Origin: Hypomesus transpacificus
Lineage: Eukaryota > Chordata > Actinopteri > Osmeriformes > Osmeridae
Assembly (NCBI RefSeq): GCF_021917145.1
Contig: NC_061082.1
Location: 9,398,237 to 9,462,236, forward strand
Direction: 5' to 3'
Length of the DNA stretch: 64,000 nt
The translations under genes were made by a program, and so were the position numbers. Each line of letters begins with the position of its first letter. Positions within the stretch are counted from its first letter, which is position 1. Shown here in pieces: positions 24,838 through 36,274 of the stretch. The notes beneath the pieces were generated by a model that was not told where the DNA came from, ran no database searches, and saw only the letters and a program-made list of their open reading frames with translations.

Positions 24838-25030
24838 ACATTTGCGAGAGCGAATTTCTAATATCCGACTGCAAGCGAATGCAGCATGAAACGACTCCAC
24901 CCCCCTCCCCACTCCGCTGAGTTGGACATTTGCCACAGCGAATTTCTAATATCCCACTGCAAGTGAATGCAGCACTACACGACTCAAACCCCCCTACCCA
25001 CTCGTACATTTGCGAGAGCGAATTTCTATA
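24838..25030. repeat. Tandem repeat of ~80-88 bp, 2.5 copies
   Basis: Copies start at about 24838, 24926 and 25006 with ACATTTGCGAGAGCGAATTT and differ by a few substitutions. The array abuts the right arm of the inverted repeat. Confidence 0.85.
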
Positions 25031-25042
25031 CAAGCCCAAAAA

Positions 25043-25303
25043 GATCTGCAGATTTTTGCCTGGTGCTAGATGTAGGTAAAAAGCTTGCATATCTAGCTAG
25101 CTATAATCATGTTTGCAGAAGGATCTTTGTGACTTAACTACTATAGTCAGAGAATGTCTCATAAGGGTGCTTTGGCCACTGAAAGGAAAACTTGGGCAAC
25201 GTTGACTTACTTTCCTCTTTCTCGTCTGTGGAACAGTCATGTCTGAAGTGCTAACTGCAAGATGCGTCGATCAAAGAGTATGAATCTGCGTGCCTGATCT
25301 GCA
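25043..25303 (-). repeat. Right arm of the ~270-bp inverted repeat
   Basis: Inverted partner of 22821-23093. Small indels against the left arm, such as loss of a short stretch around AGTCAGAGAATG, show some independent decay. Confidence 0.9.
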
Positions 25304-25576
25304 GATATTACATTTTCTGTGATTATTCAGACTAAAAAACTGTGGAATTATGAAAGCCTTCCTGTTCTTTTGTCAGAGCGACTGAAGATGTTCCACAACA
25401 GTTTGACGCGGAATAGGCTATGGTCGATTGAATGTTGACAGACTTTGCAGAAAAGTATAGTTCAGATATTATATATTCAACGGCAAAATATTTAAGTTTT
25501 ATGAAATTCGACACAAAAATATTTCAGATCCTTCATATTCAAATCCAGATACTTTTGTCAGCTTTCTAGCTCCATA

Positions 25577-26430
25577 AGTGAACACTGGATGGATTTGAGT
25601 ATGATAGGTCACATGACCAAAAAGCTATTGACGTTTGAAATACTAGAAAATTCACTGAAAATAGTGTGAAGTGAAAATGAAACAACTAAAGGCTGTGAAA
25701 CATGTATGCATCGTCAATGAACACTCTGAAAAGGATTTCAAGATGATAGGTCACATGACCAAAAAGCTACTGAAGTTTGAACATTCAAAAATCCATCTAC
25801 AATAATGTGAAATGTAAATGAACAAAATAAAGGCTGTGCAACATGTATGCATAGTCAATGAACATTCTAAAAATAGATTTGAGGATGATAGGTTACATGA
25901 CCAAAAAGCTATTGAAGTTTCAAACTTTCAGAAATTCACTGAAAATTGTTTGAGTTGAAAATTAAAAAACTAAAGGCTGTGCAACATGTTTACATAGTAA
26001 ATGAACACTCTGAAATGGATTTGAGGATGATTGGTCACATGACCAAAAAGCTATTGAAGTTTGAAATACTAAACAATTCACTGAAAATTGTTTGAGGTGA
26101 AAATGAGAAAACGAATGGCTGTGCAACATGGATACATAGTCAATGAACACTCTGGAACTAATTTCATGATGTTAAGTCACATGACCAAAAAGCTATTGAA
26201 GTTTGAAATACTAAACAATTCACTGAAAATAGTTTGAGGTGAAAATGAAAAAACTAAAGGCTGTGCAATATGTATGGATAGTCAATGAACACTCTGAAAT
26301 GGATTTGAGGATGATAGGTCACATGACCAAAAAGCTATTGAAGTTTGAAGATTTCTTTTGAATTCAAAAACATTTTGTTACAACCTGATATGAAAATAAA
26401 CAAAAGAGGCTGTGCAATGTGTATGCATAT
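25577..26430. repeat. 142-bp tandem satellite, six copies in exact register
   Basis: The conserved word CACATGACCAAAAAGCTA (or a one-base variant) begins at 25610, 25752, 25894, 26036, 26178 and 26320, so every interval is exactly 142 bp. Copies differ by substitutions but not by net length. Five of the six units carry the M-box-like core TCACATGA within GGTCACATGACC or GTCACATGACC; the third has TTACATGA. No reading frame is kept across units. Confidence 0.95.
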
Positions 26431-26642
26431 ATATTTTGCATAGTTAAACATAATTGTTATTTTCCTAGTTCATGTTGTTGAAAAGCTATTGACTTTTGAA
26501 ATTTTAAATGTGTAATTTGTTGATGGTCCCTAAACATACGCGTTGTTTAGGCAGCCGAACACATAGGCTAAGAGGCCGGTCTTAGCGGTGCTAAACCCCG
26601 GCTAATTTTGCACAATACTGGGCGTCCAAATGTCTGTTGTAG

Positions 26643-26745
26643 GGCTGCACGATTACGGCCAAAATGATAATCACGATTATTTTGATCAATATTGAGATCA
26701 CGATTAATGATCACGATTATTTGTTGATTTTAACCTAATTTAAAA
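26643..26745 (+). mobile_element. hAT-like left end
   Basis: GGGCTGCACGATTACGGCCA is followed by repeated ATCACGATTA words, a subterminal pattern seen in fish hAT elements. No matching right terminus was found. A GATCGTGATTATTAT stretch in opposite orientation lies at about 49,810, and a hAT transposase tail lies at 50.15-50.55 kb. These could be the other side of one very large interrupted element. Confidence 0.55.
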
Positions 26746-27834
26746 AAAAGAAAAATCCATAACAGAATTTAACCAAATGAGAACATTTCAGAACTATGCA
26801 GAAAAGACTAGTTTACAGGTTTTTGGAAATAAACTGTAGCCTGTCAACACTTTCTGGCTTGAGGGATGAGCAAAGGCAGGTCACAGGTAGGTTTTTTTGT
26901 TTTCTTTGTTAAGATAGTAGCCTTATGGAATTTTCTTCACGTTAGCTCTGGAACCGTCCACACTAGCCCGGGGGGGGTGTTCCATCAACGTCGCTAACGC
27001 AAGTCGCACTAACACGAATAAGTCTCACTTGGGTAAACGTCAACTTAGACATAAGCCTCAAGCCGTTCCACTAACGTTCCGTTCCACTAACAGCCAACAC
27101 TAATTCAAGCTAGACCTCAATAAGCTTAGACTCTGCAGCCCAGATCAGGCGATCGTCGAAAAGAGGAGTTATGTCGCAAAAAGCAAAGCGTAAAGCAGCA
27201 GAGAGGTGTTGTTTCAGCAGCGTAAATTGATTTTGAGTTTTCTTCTTTTTTTTTTTCAAAAAGGGCAATGTCACCGCAATTAACAGGGCAAGGGAGACAA
27301 CTTGTCAAACCATTACGAACGTTAAAATGCGTAAATTGTGGACCTACCAAATCTACTTAACATATATATATGCATTTAGGCCTACTAATAATTAGCGTAA
27401 TTTGATGAGCTGTCTGAAACCGTTCTGACAGTAGGCTAGCCTATGGCCGAGGAGATTGAGAATAATAGCCCAAAAAAGAACGTGGCAGCAATTGAAAATT
27501 GTAGGATAAAATTCAAAACACTGAAGAAGGCCATGGTTAATTGCAATTGATGAGGACCAATAATGTTTTTGTCTTCAAATCTTGAACAAAATCAATAAAT
27601 TACTTCAAAAAGACTTTGCCACATGCATTTATTAAGTAATAGGCTAAATGCTGAGCTTTAAGATAACATGGAAAGATAACCATGACTAAAATAGGGATTC
27701 AAAATAGGGATTCACTTGTTCACTACTTTAAACAATGAAAATACTTTATACAATTGACTAAAAAGTCTCCTTGATTCTTTGTGTTTCAAGATTACCTAGA
27801 AAACTGATGACAATATTCAGGTACTGCTTTGGAG

Positions 27835-28052
27835 CAAGGTATACCCTTCATATTTCCTGGCATAGTTCAAGAACGTCCCACATGCAAAGACATAGACAGA
27901 TGCAGACAGACTGAAAAGTGTCAAGGCTTGACTACAGTGGGTAGCAAGGTATACCCTTTATATTTCCTGGCATAGTTCAAGAACGTCCCACATGCAAAGA
28001 CATAGACAGATGCAGACAGACTGAAAAGTGTCAAGGCTTGACTACAGTGGGT
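27835..28052. repeat. Direct tandem duplication of ~109 bp
   Basis: Two adjacent copies of GCAAGGTATACCCTTCATAT ... CTTGACTACAGTGGGT differ at only one or two bases, so the duplication is recent. Confidence 0.95.
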
Positions 28053-28710
28053 TTGCTTCCTTGTGTGTGATTCCAGCAGACTACATAGTCTAGGCCTACC
28101 TACATAGACTGCAGTCTACCACCCTCCTTTCTACTATTATAGTCTACTCTCTCTACTCTATATATATACATATTATGTCAGTTTTTTAAGAATGACAATC
28201 AAATCTATCTAGATAAACTATGCTGGGCCTGCTGAACCTATACTTCTTCCACAGATACTGGTCAGGGAAGCATTACTTCTGTCTCTGAAGACCCTTGGGG
28301 CTGGTGGGATAAACACTCTGTATAATCTGAGCACCTTCATCCACCACAGGCTTGTCAAAGAACGAATACGCCATAATTGATTGTAACTTGTCTTGACGCT
28401 CTGCTTAGTTTCTAAGGCCTTATTTTATGTCAATTAACCAATGGCTTTTGAAAACAGATAAAGTTACATTATTTCTTAACTTGTTAATTTAAATTAATAT
28501 ATTTTTGGGAGATGAAGTAGGCCTAAACACTTGAATCATTCATGTCTGCACTTCAAAAAGTCAGAATTTACGTTTCCGAACACGGACTAAAGTGCTTTGC
28601 GCGCAGGAATTTACTCGACGGAACTGTCTTTTAAGATTCTGTTTCCGCCTGTTTGAAATTATTTGCAACACATTTTAGTTTAGCTTGACCTATAGCCTGA
28701 CACGGATCAG

Positions 28711-30925
28711 GGGTGCGTTTCCCGATAACGATGGATCGTAGCTGTTACGAGGGTTCTCTACGATGAAAATAACGATCCATCGTTATTTCTAACGTGCGTT
28801 TCCCAAACATGCTCGTAAGGAGAACCATCGTATGTATCTCTTAAGTTGCACTTAACAAGACGCTGTCCATTGTACTGAAATGTGATTCTTCTGACGCAAC
28901 TTGAAGACTTTAAAATTAAAACGTTAACCAAAATATTTGACGAATTACGGTACACAAAAAAATATTTTCTGTAGCTACAGAAAACTTTACATTTATTATA
29001 GGCTACTTATTTGAGTACTTTTCAATGTGATGCTACATGAAGGTAAAGACAATAAGGTGAACGTGCAAACTATGCTGCATCTGAGTTTTACACCGGTGTT
29101 AGGACCTTGCAATCAGCGACACAGGGTGCTAAATACCAATAGGAGGTCTTGGAAATTAAGTGGGCTCGTCTCCAAATTGAGGTGAGGAAGTTCACAAGGC
29201 CCTCCATTTCTGTGCCTATTCTTCTGCCCAATCAACAAGGTAGTGTCAAATTTAGGTTACCCTATAGCCTTAAGCATACAATGTTTATTTAAATTAAGTA
29301 AAGGCTGAATTGTGTATTGTATCATATATTCAGTGTTAGCTGTCCGATCCTTACATGTCTTTTCACCTTATAGATCCATGTGAGGAACAGGAGCAGGGAG
29401 AACAAACTCCCATAAAACAACTATTTCTCAAATTACTTGTTCCTTGTTTTTTAACTCTTCTTGGTACTCCACTTTCCATAGGCATATATATATGAGTCCT
29501 ATATTTACTACTTGATTGAACTACAAGGTTAAAAACCATGCATATGAATGGTATCACACATGGCATGTCCCAGCTAGCATCCTAAACAATTCAATGTACA
29601 AATACAAGCATCTCAATCCAACATATTTACTGTCTTATTTTCTAGTGCTGACTATATCTACAATCTTGCATAGGCCAACAGCTTCCCAAGACCATGTTTG
29701 CAATCTCATAATTATCACATATTGGCCACAAATGACATTGTGACAAATGACAAACACATAAGTAATGAATACCCCATGTCTTCAACATGGAATCATTGTT
29801 TCTGACATGAATAATCAACTCTACTTTAATTGATGGTTGATCAATTACACTCATTATGAGTGTAAGATATGTCAGATGACATCATGATATCATGATGCTC
29901 CTGAACCACATAGAAGCAGACCTGCAGAGGCTAACAAGGAGGTCCTTTGCACGGACCCCTGTAACCCAACTACTGGCAGTGTTAAGGTTCTATGCCATTG
30001 GCAGTTTTCTGGAGGTTATTGGAGATGGACATGGGCTCGCCAAGGCCTCAGTGTCAAGATCTGTGCAGGCTGTCACAACTGCATTACTTTGCCACATCTC
30101 AGACCACATCCAATTCCCCATATCAGAGGGGACAAGTCTGCAGTGCAGTACTTAGGCTATCTTCAATGGCTTTTATGATTTTCGTACGAGTTTTCACTCC
30201 CTCCCAGCCCCTTCACCCTGTGTGACTTCCTAGTCAACCCTGTGGAGTCTTTCCATTTCCTGGGCGCCACCATCTCCTAACATCAGGCTCGGCTCTGCCA
30301 CCAGCCTCTTCATCCACCGGGCTTGGCGTGCTACCAGCCCTATAATTCTAATAAATATCTTCAATGTTCAATTGTTGTTGTGTTATTGTTATCGTAAAAG
30401 CGTTACGTTAATGCATTTCTAGTTTCTATTGCACATTACAACAGCCATATTTCAATGTTATAGTATTTTGAATAAGACTGACATTTGTTTTACCTTAATA
30501 CCTTCATTGCATGCGCCAAACCCACTAAATCAAATTATTTTGTGTAACCTAAATTTACTTCAGGATAAACCGGATTCTGATATTTTTTCGGCAGTTAAAC
30601 TTGTATGGTTCACTAAGAAATATCCCAGTTCCAGCGTAACTGGTGTAAAAAGAGGACCAAAAAAATCTTATTTTCCATCGGAAGTAACTTTCAGCATGAG
30701 TTTAATGTAGTTTTCATTGTCGGCCTACGCGTGTCTCCACTGAGTCTCTGTGCTACGATGCACTTAGCGATCTACGACTGGTCTGGAGCTCTCGTTGATC
30801 TACGACGATTTTCAAGTGCCTCTTTAGCTACGATGGTTTCGGGAAACGGCCCGTACAACTAAGATCCATCGTACGATGGACTCTACGATCAATTTAGGCT
30901 TACGATGCTTTCGGGAAACGCACCC
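28711..30925 (+). mobile_element. PIF-Harbinger transposon, TSD CAG
   Basis: Termini GGGTGCGTTTCCCG and CGGGAAACGCACCC are inverted repeats, flanked by the 3-bp duplication CAG (28708-28710 and 30926-30928). Three-base CNG duplications are known for this superfamily. Subterminal regions repeat ATCGTA/TACGATGG words. It carries a remnant of a HARBI1-like nuclease gene and is inserted in the GGGGG-ended element. Confidence 0.93.
29880..30300 (+). pseudogene. HARBI1-like transposase fragment
   Basis: The frame 29892-30155 encodes the N-terminal helical region of a Harbinger nuclease: LQRLTRRSFARTPVTQLLAV, then LRFYAIGSF, then GLAKASVSRSVQAVT. The reading continues for a short way in a shifted frame with IFNGFYDFRTSFHSLPAPS-like residues near 30,160-30,215. 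No intact DDE catalytic region follows, so the gene is decayed or deleted. Confidence 0.8.
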
Positions 30926-31702
30926 CAGGCTAGTTCCGAACCTTGGTTACGTTGCTAGAACTAGAATAATCCACCTTAATGGAACGGAACTCTCGCTAAA
31001 ATAAGTGAGACTTGGCGAAATAAGTCTCGCTTTTCCTTAATTGACGTTGATGGAAAACCCCCCGGGTAAATACAAATACGCGTATTCGAATTGAAAACGA
31101 TCTCCGTCCACACAAGCGTTTTCATATCGTTTTCCAAATGTTTGCCGTCCACACTAACACGGGTACATGACAATCGTTGTCATGGTTACGCCACTCCTGC
31201 CCCTCCCTCCCGCCATGCTGACCTGTTTACATAATCCTCTGGCAAAATTATTTGGTGTTTTAAAATTGCCCCATCAGCTAGCTGTTCAGCCAGGTCTCTC
31301 CAAGAATCGCTGCTCTGTTTGGTTTAAACCGTCTTCTCTACCTTGTCTATTGCTGTGTGCCTAACGCTCGCCTTCTGCGTAGGAGTAACGCGTAGCCTAT
31401 CTATTAAGTGATAATACTTGTACCTGAAGTTCCCTAGCTAAACTGGTAAATAAATTATAGAGATGGAGCAGCTTATTTTTTTCACCTTCCATATTCATCT
31501 TGACATTATAGCTAAGGTACCCCCAATGCCATGGCAACTGAACGTCATCGTATCTGAAAAGCTCCGTGGACCCCATCCACACTACTACGCAAACCCAGCA
31601 TCTTCAAATGTCCCCGATTAAGGGAGCGTATTCCAAAAACTCAGTTTTCAGTGTCCGAATACGCCGTATTAGTGTGGACGGGAGGTGCAAACGCAGACAT
31701 AT

Positions 31703-31927
31703 TGTTAAGTTATCAGAGTTGCACTGGCATAACTTAGCGTAGAAGTATGAGCGGTGCGTCAGTTTTGTAAGTATTTATTCGTTATTCTGTGCACCGGCTA
31801 TGTCCAACCGTCTCTGTGCATCATTCAAGAGAACTCAACAACATACGTCATACGTGGCAGATCTCTAACACAACAGCCAATGCTATTACCGTAATATAAG
31901 AGCGTCATCCATAATGATAGTTTAACA
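31703..31927 (-). repeat. 3' LTR of copia retrotransposon
   Basis: Starts TGTTAAGTTATC and ends AGTTTAACA, so the ends form the TGTTA...TAACA inverted repeat of LTRs. It matches 49186-49418 with about three substitutions and one 8-bp indel. The 5-bp duplication CATAT flanks it at 31698-31702. Confidence 0.97.
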
Positions 31928-31944
31928 CCCCCACTCGCTCTTAT
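31928..31944 (-). promoter_or_regulatory. Polypurine tract of the copia element
   Basis: On the minus strand, AAGAGCGAGTGGGGG directly precedes the 3' LTR, the expected position for the plus-strand primer of reverse transcription. Confidence 0.85.
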
Positions 31945-32009
31945 CTCATTAGGTTGCATGAAAACAAAAGTAACAGAATTTGATAACCTTGTTATCTTAA
32001 AGAAAAGAA

Positions 32010-35000
32010 ACAAAATACTCTTTGCACTCTTAAGTACCAAACATGTTTCTTGTAAATCTTTGTAACTTTAACTTTGTAGGTGGCTTTGTCAGGACATCAG
32101 CAATCATTTGCTCAGTAGGACAATATTCCAAAATAAACTTTCCTAATAAACACCTTTGTTTGTGCGTATTGGTATGCGTCTACACCCCTGAGTAGCTGTT
32201 CTAAGTAGATGCATTCCTGTATGGCTGATGCTAAGGACATGTACTCAGCCTCACAAGTGGATAAAGCTACTGTTGGTTGTTTTCTTGTTTTCCAGGATAT
32301 CAAAGAGCTTCCCTCATTTAGACTGACACAATATCCTGATGTACTACGCCTATCCGCTGGATCTGCTGCCCTGTCAGCATCACTGTAGACTCTTAGGCCT
32401 AGTTTTTCTGTGTCATTTCTCCTGAAACATAATCCTTTTTCTGTTGTACCTTTGAGGTACCTGAACACCTGTTTTAAAGTGTTCCAGTGTTCTACTGTAG
32501 GTTCAGCAAAGTGTTGGGAGAGTTTACTGACCACAAAAGTTATGTCTGGTCGGGTACATGTGGACAAGTAAATTAAACTTCCTACTGCCTCCCTGTACTT
32601 TCTTGGGTCTTTCATTTTTTCTGCAGCTTCTGTGTATTCAAGTTTTGGTTCACATGGAGTTTCTCTAGGTTTACAATCCTGCATTCCGAATCGATCTAGA
32701 ATTTTGCTCACATATCTCTCCTGTGACATTTTGACCGCACCATCTGTCTGTTCGAAATCTATGCCCAAGAAATATCTCAGCTTTCCCAAGTCTTTCATTT
32801 TGAACCTTTCAGTGAGCATTCCCTTTACATATTTCAGAACATTCTCATTGCTAGCTGCTATGATCAGATCATCAACCCATATGATTAGGATTGCTTTCTC
32901 GTTGTGCTTTTCTTTCGTATACACACAGGTATCAGCTGGGTTCTGTACAAAATCATTCTCAATTAAACATGTATGCAACATGGCATTCCAATTTCTCCCT
33001 GACTGTTTTAGACCATAGAGAGATTTTTGTAATTTACACACTAGTTTTTCGTCTGTTTCAGACTTTTTCTCATAACCCTCAGGTTGCTCCATATAAATCT
33101 CACGATCAATTGGGGCATGCAAATAAGCTGTTTTAACGTCCATCTGGTGTAGGACTAGGTTATTTTGTACAGCCTTTTGCATGACCACTCTCACACTTGT
33201 CATATCAGCTGTGGGTGAGAAGGTCTCCTCGTAGTCAGTGCCTGGTTTCTGACTGTAGCCTTTTGCTACGAATCTCGCTTTATATTTATCAGATCCATCC
33301 ATTTCTGTCTTAAGTGCATAAACCCATCTGCCCCCCACTGTCTGTTTGCCTGGTGGCAACCGAGTAAGGCTGAAAGTCTCATTCTCCTCCAGAGATTGCA
33401 TTTCCTCTCTCATGGCATTCATCCACTGCCTTGCTTTGCTTGATGCAATGGCGTCCTGGTAGGTTTGAGGTATGTCACACACTGTTCTGTAACAAGAGTC
33501 CATGCATGTGTGTAGCTTGTCATCTGTCTCAAAATCCTGTAGATGAGCTGGTCTCTTTTTGGTTCTCGGTGGGTACCTTCTGATCACAGTCTCTGTGGCC
33601 TCACTAGCACCACTTTGAACACCCTGAACTGGTACATTTTCCACATTCTCATAAACAACATTCTCTCCACTGTTGTCAACAGTAGAGTGTACATCCCCGT
33701 ATTCTGTGTGTGACTCAGATGTTTGTGTCTCCCTTTCTTTGGTTGTTTTAGTGGTGAATTTCACCAACCTGTGCTTTTGGACCCTTTCATCTTCTGGATA
33801 GTATACTAGAGAGGCTGGGCTGTTTTTATCATAGCCTATAAAAACCCCTTGCTCACATCTGGAGTCCAATTTGCTTTTCTCTTGCTTATAGGCAAAACAC
33901 ATCGATCCGAATTTTTGCAATTTGGATATGTCTGGTACCTTGCCTGTGAATAGCTCGTATGGCGTTTTCTTTGTACGCCTGCTGTAGCATCTGTTTCTCA
34001 CATAAGCGGAGGTCTGTACAGCATAGTTCCATAGCTTATCTGGTAACCCGCTTTCTATCAGTAGGCATCTGCTCATATCATAGAGTGTTCTCCACCCTCT
34101 CTCTGCAGTGCCATTTTGGTGGGGTGAATAAGGCGCAGACCTCTCATGTCTAATCCTATTTTTTGTTAACAGTGTCTGGAAGTCTCGACTTGTAAACTCA
34201 GTGCCGTTATCTGAACGGATACACTTGACTTCTCCATAAGGAGCTATGTCTGCTAAGAATCTCTCTGTAGCTTGCACTGTATCACTCTTGGATTTTAGGA
34301 AGTATACAAGCATAGTGCCTGAGTAGTCGTCTGTAAAGGACTGTGCATATCTGTGTCCTTCTATGCTTGGTGTCCGCATGGGACCGGCTAAGTCGGTGTG
34401 GACTAGTTCTAGGGGCTTCTTTGCCTTCCTATCTGGCTCCCTATTTCTTGTCTGGGTGAACTTTCCCTGTGTACACACATCACATGACTGATCAAACCCT
34501 AATGCACCTCCCTTAATCTCCATGCCTTTCACAACACCTTGCAGCTTTTTTACATCTTCATAATTACAATGACCCAATATTTCATGCCACGTTTGCATAT
34601 CATGACACCCTTTACATTGATCAACATCCTTCTCAACAGTTGGTAAGTAGTACAAGTTTCCCTCCTCATGGATGTCAAACCTGCTACCACCCTTGGTGAC
34701 CATGCGACTGTCCCCCTTTTTGAAAGTGATTGTCGCTCCTCCATTTGTTCCTCTTGCCACTGAGAAGATGTCATGTGGGTACGATGGCATGTAGAGCGTA
34801 TCTCGTAGCTGCGCTGTGTGTTGTCGTCCTGCGTTGTCTAGAAAATGTTTCACCGCCGTTCCTCTCTTTTGTGCTATTCCACTGCATTTGCTTCCGTCTG
34901 CTAACTCCACTGAGTGGGTCTCTGACTGGAACGAGTTGTCAAAGCTTTTGAACTTGTTGATGTCATTCACAATGTGGGAAGTCGCCCCCGCATCCACCAT

Positions 35001-35909
35001 GATGCCTTTCATTTGCATGTTACCTGCTGGTCTATCACTCTTGACATATTCGGCCTTGAAGAAGTGGTCTTGGTCGCCATCTTGCTCCTCTGCAACTTTT
35101 CTGACGCCATCTTGTCCCCCCTTTTTCTTACAAAGTGACTCTGCATGCGTATTGTTCTTACAGTAATTGCAGCACACTTTTCTGTAACATGTTCTCGCCC
35201 TGTGTCCCTTTATTCCACACTTGTAGCAAGTAATGTTGGCATCTTCTTCTTTTCTGTTATTATGTGGCTTGCTATAGCCTCTGCCCTGTCTTGTGTATGT
35301 TTTCATCACATTGTCTGTAGTTGGTTCTGTCATTTTCATTTTCTCTGATTCCTCATAAACTAGTAGTCTTCTTTTGAAGTCTGCAAATGTAACACTATCT
35401 TCATTTTGTGTCACATGGGCAGCTAGCGGCTTGAACGAGTCTGGTAGTCCGCCTAGCGTCATAGCTACGATCAGTCCATCACTTATGGTCTCTCCTGCCT
35501 CTCTTAATGCTGTAATGATGTTCTCTGCTCTTATCAAATAGTCAGTGACAGTCTCACTGTCTGCCATACGCAGTTTGGTTAATGATGTGTACATATTTAT
35601 AATCCGTGGTTTGCTCTTCCCTGCAGAATGTTCTTTGAGTATACGTAGGGCTTTCCTGCCATCATAAGCAGCCTCATGTCTGATTAGCGATAGGCTTTTA
35701 TCGTCTATTAGCCTTACCAGCTCGGCATAGCAGTCGGCATTCTTCCGACTATCTTCATCACTTGCTTCACCTGGTTCTCGTAAGACAGTCTCCTTTAATT
35801 TCAGAATATGTAAATATCCGAGGAACCGCGTTTCCCAAAGGTCAAATTTATCCTCAGACCCATTGAATAAAAGCTGGGATGCTGGAACTCCTGTTGCTCG
35901 GTTAGCCAT
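32010..35909 (-). CDS. Copia gag-pol polyprotein, broken near its C-terminus
   Basis: The polyprotein makes the retrotransposon capsid, protease, integrase, reverse transcriptase and RNase H. Start ATG is at 35909 (MANRATG), and a stop codon lay just upstream before the later insertion. Order and approximate residues: gag 1-200; CCHC knuckle CYKCGIKGHRARTC 228-241; protease DAGATSH 306-312; integrase HHCC from WHEILGH 441; catalytic D506 (HTDLAG), D567 (RSDNGTEF) and E603 (NGTAERGW). The reverse transcriptase has VDD at about 1012-1014, and RNase H runs from YSDAD to ALSTCEAEYMSLASA. The open frame stops at 32112. The expected last block with EQMIADVLTKP lies in another frame at about 32025-32100, so part of RNase H is deleted with a frameshift. 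The rest has no stop. Confidence 0.95.
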
Positions 35910-35936
35910 CCCGCCAATTTCTTCTAGCTTCTTCTG

Positions 35937-36209
35937 TATGGCAAGCCGTTTTATCACTTAACCAATGAATTCTTGATATCAAAAATTCGAATTTTTGATA
36001 TCAAGAATTCCAATTTTGGATATCAAGAATTGAATTTTGGATATCAAGAATTTGCATTTTGGATATCAAGAATTGCATTTTGGATATCAACAATTCGAAT
36101 TTTGGATATCAAGAATTGCATTTTGGATATCAACAATTCGAATTCTTGATATCCAGAATTGAATTCTGGATATCAACAATGTATGTTAATGATCTTAATG
36201 GGGGCGGGA
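35937..36209 (+). repeat. Left TIR of the transposon, built of 21/22-bp GATATC units
   Basis: After the end TATGGCAAGCCGTTTTATCA and TTAACCAATG come about ten GATATC units, most reading GGATATCAAGAATT or GGATATCAACAATT. The TIR finishes with ACAATGTATGTTAATGA and a GGGGCGGGA block. It matches the right TIR inverted. Unit spacing alternates between 21 and 22 bp. Confidence 0.95.
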
Positions 36210-36235
36210 TTATATTTGCATGTTCTATTTTATAT

Positions 36236-36266
36236 TCGGCAAGCCGTTTTATCAATTAACCAATGC
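36236..36266 (+). repeat. Internal second copy of the terminal TIR tip
   Basis: CGGCAAGCCGTTTTATCAAT and TTAACCAATG repeat the outermost tip of the element 300 bp inside it, just before the integrase start codon. It could be the remnant terminus of an earlier, shorter element. Confidence 0.85.
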
Positions 36267-36274
36267 TAGTTAAC

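Larger units (their letters stand above)
26970..31063. mobile_element. GGGGG-ended DNA element, split by a Harbinger insertion
   Basis: Left end GGGGGGTGTTCCATCAACGT and right end ACGTTGATGGAAAACCCCCC are near-perfect inverted repeats. Both subterminal regions carry AAGTCTCACTT/AAGTGAGACTT words. Internal DNA from 27.1 to 28.7 kb has no recognisable transposase. The superfamily is not certain, and the G-rich junctions hide the target duplication. Confidence 0.7.

Noticed and set aside
31105..31170. CGTCCACACTA words as tandem satellite
   Set aside because: They occur in both orientations at the edges of the MITE-like element, fitting subterminal repeats better.
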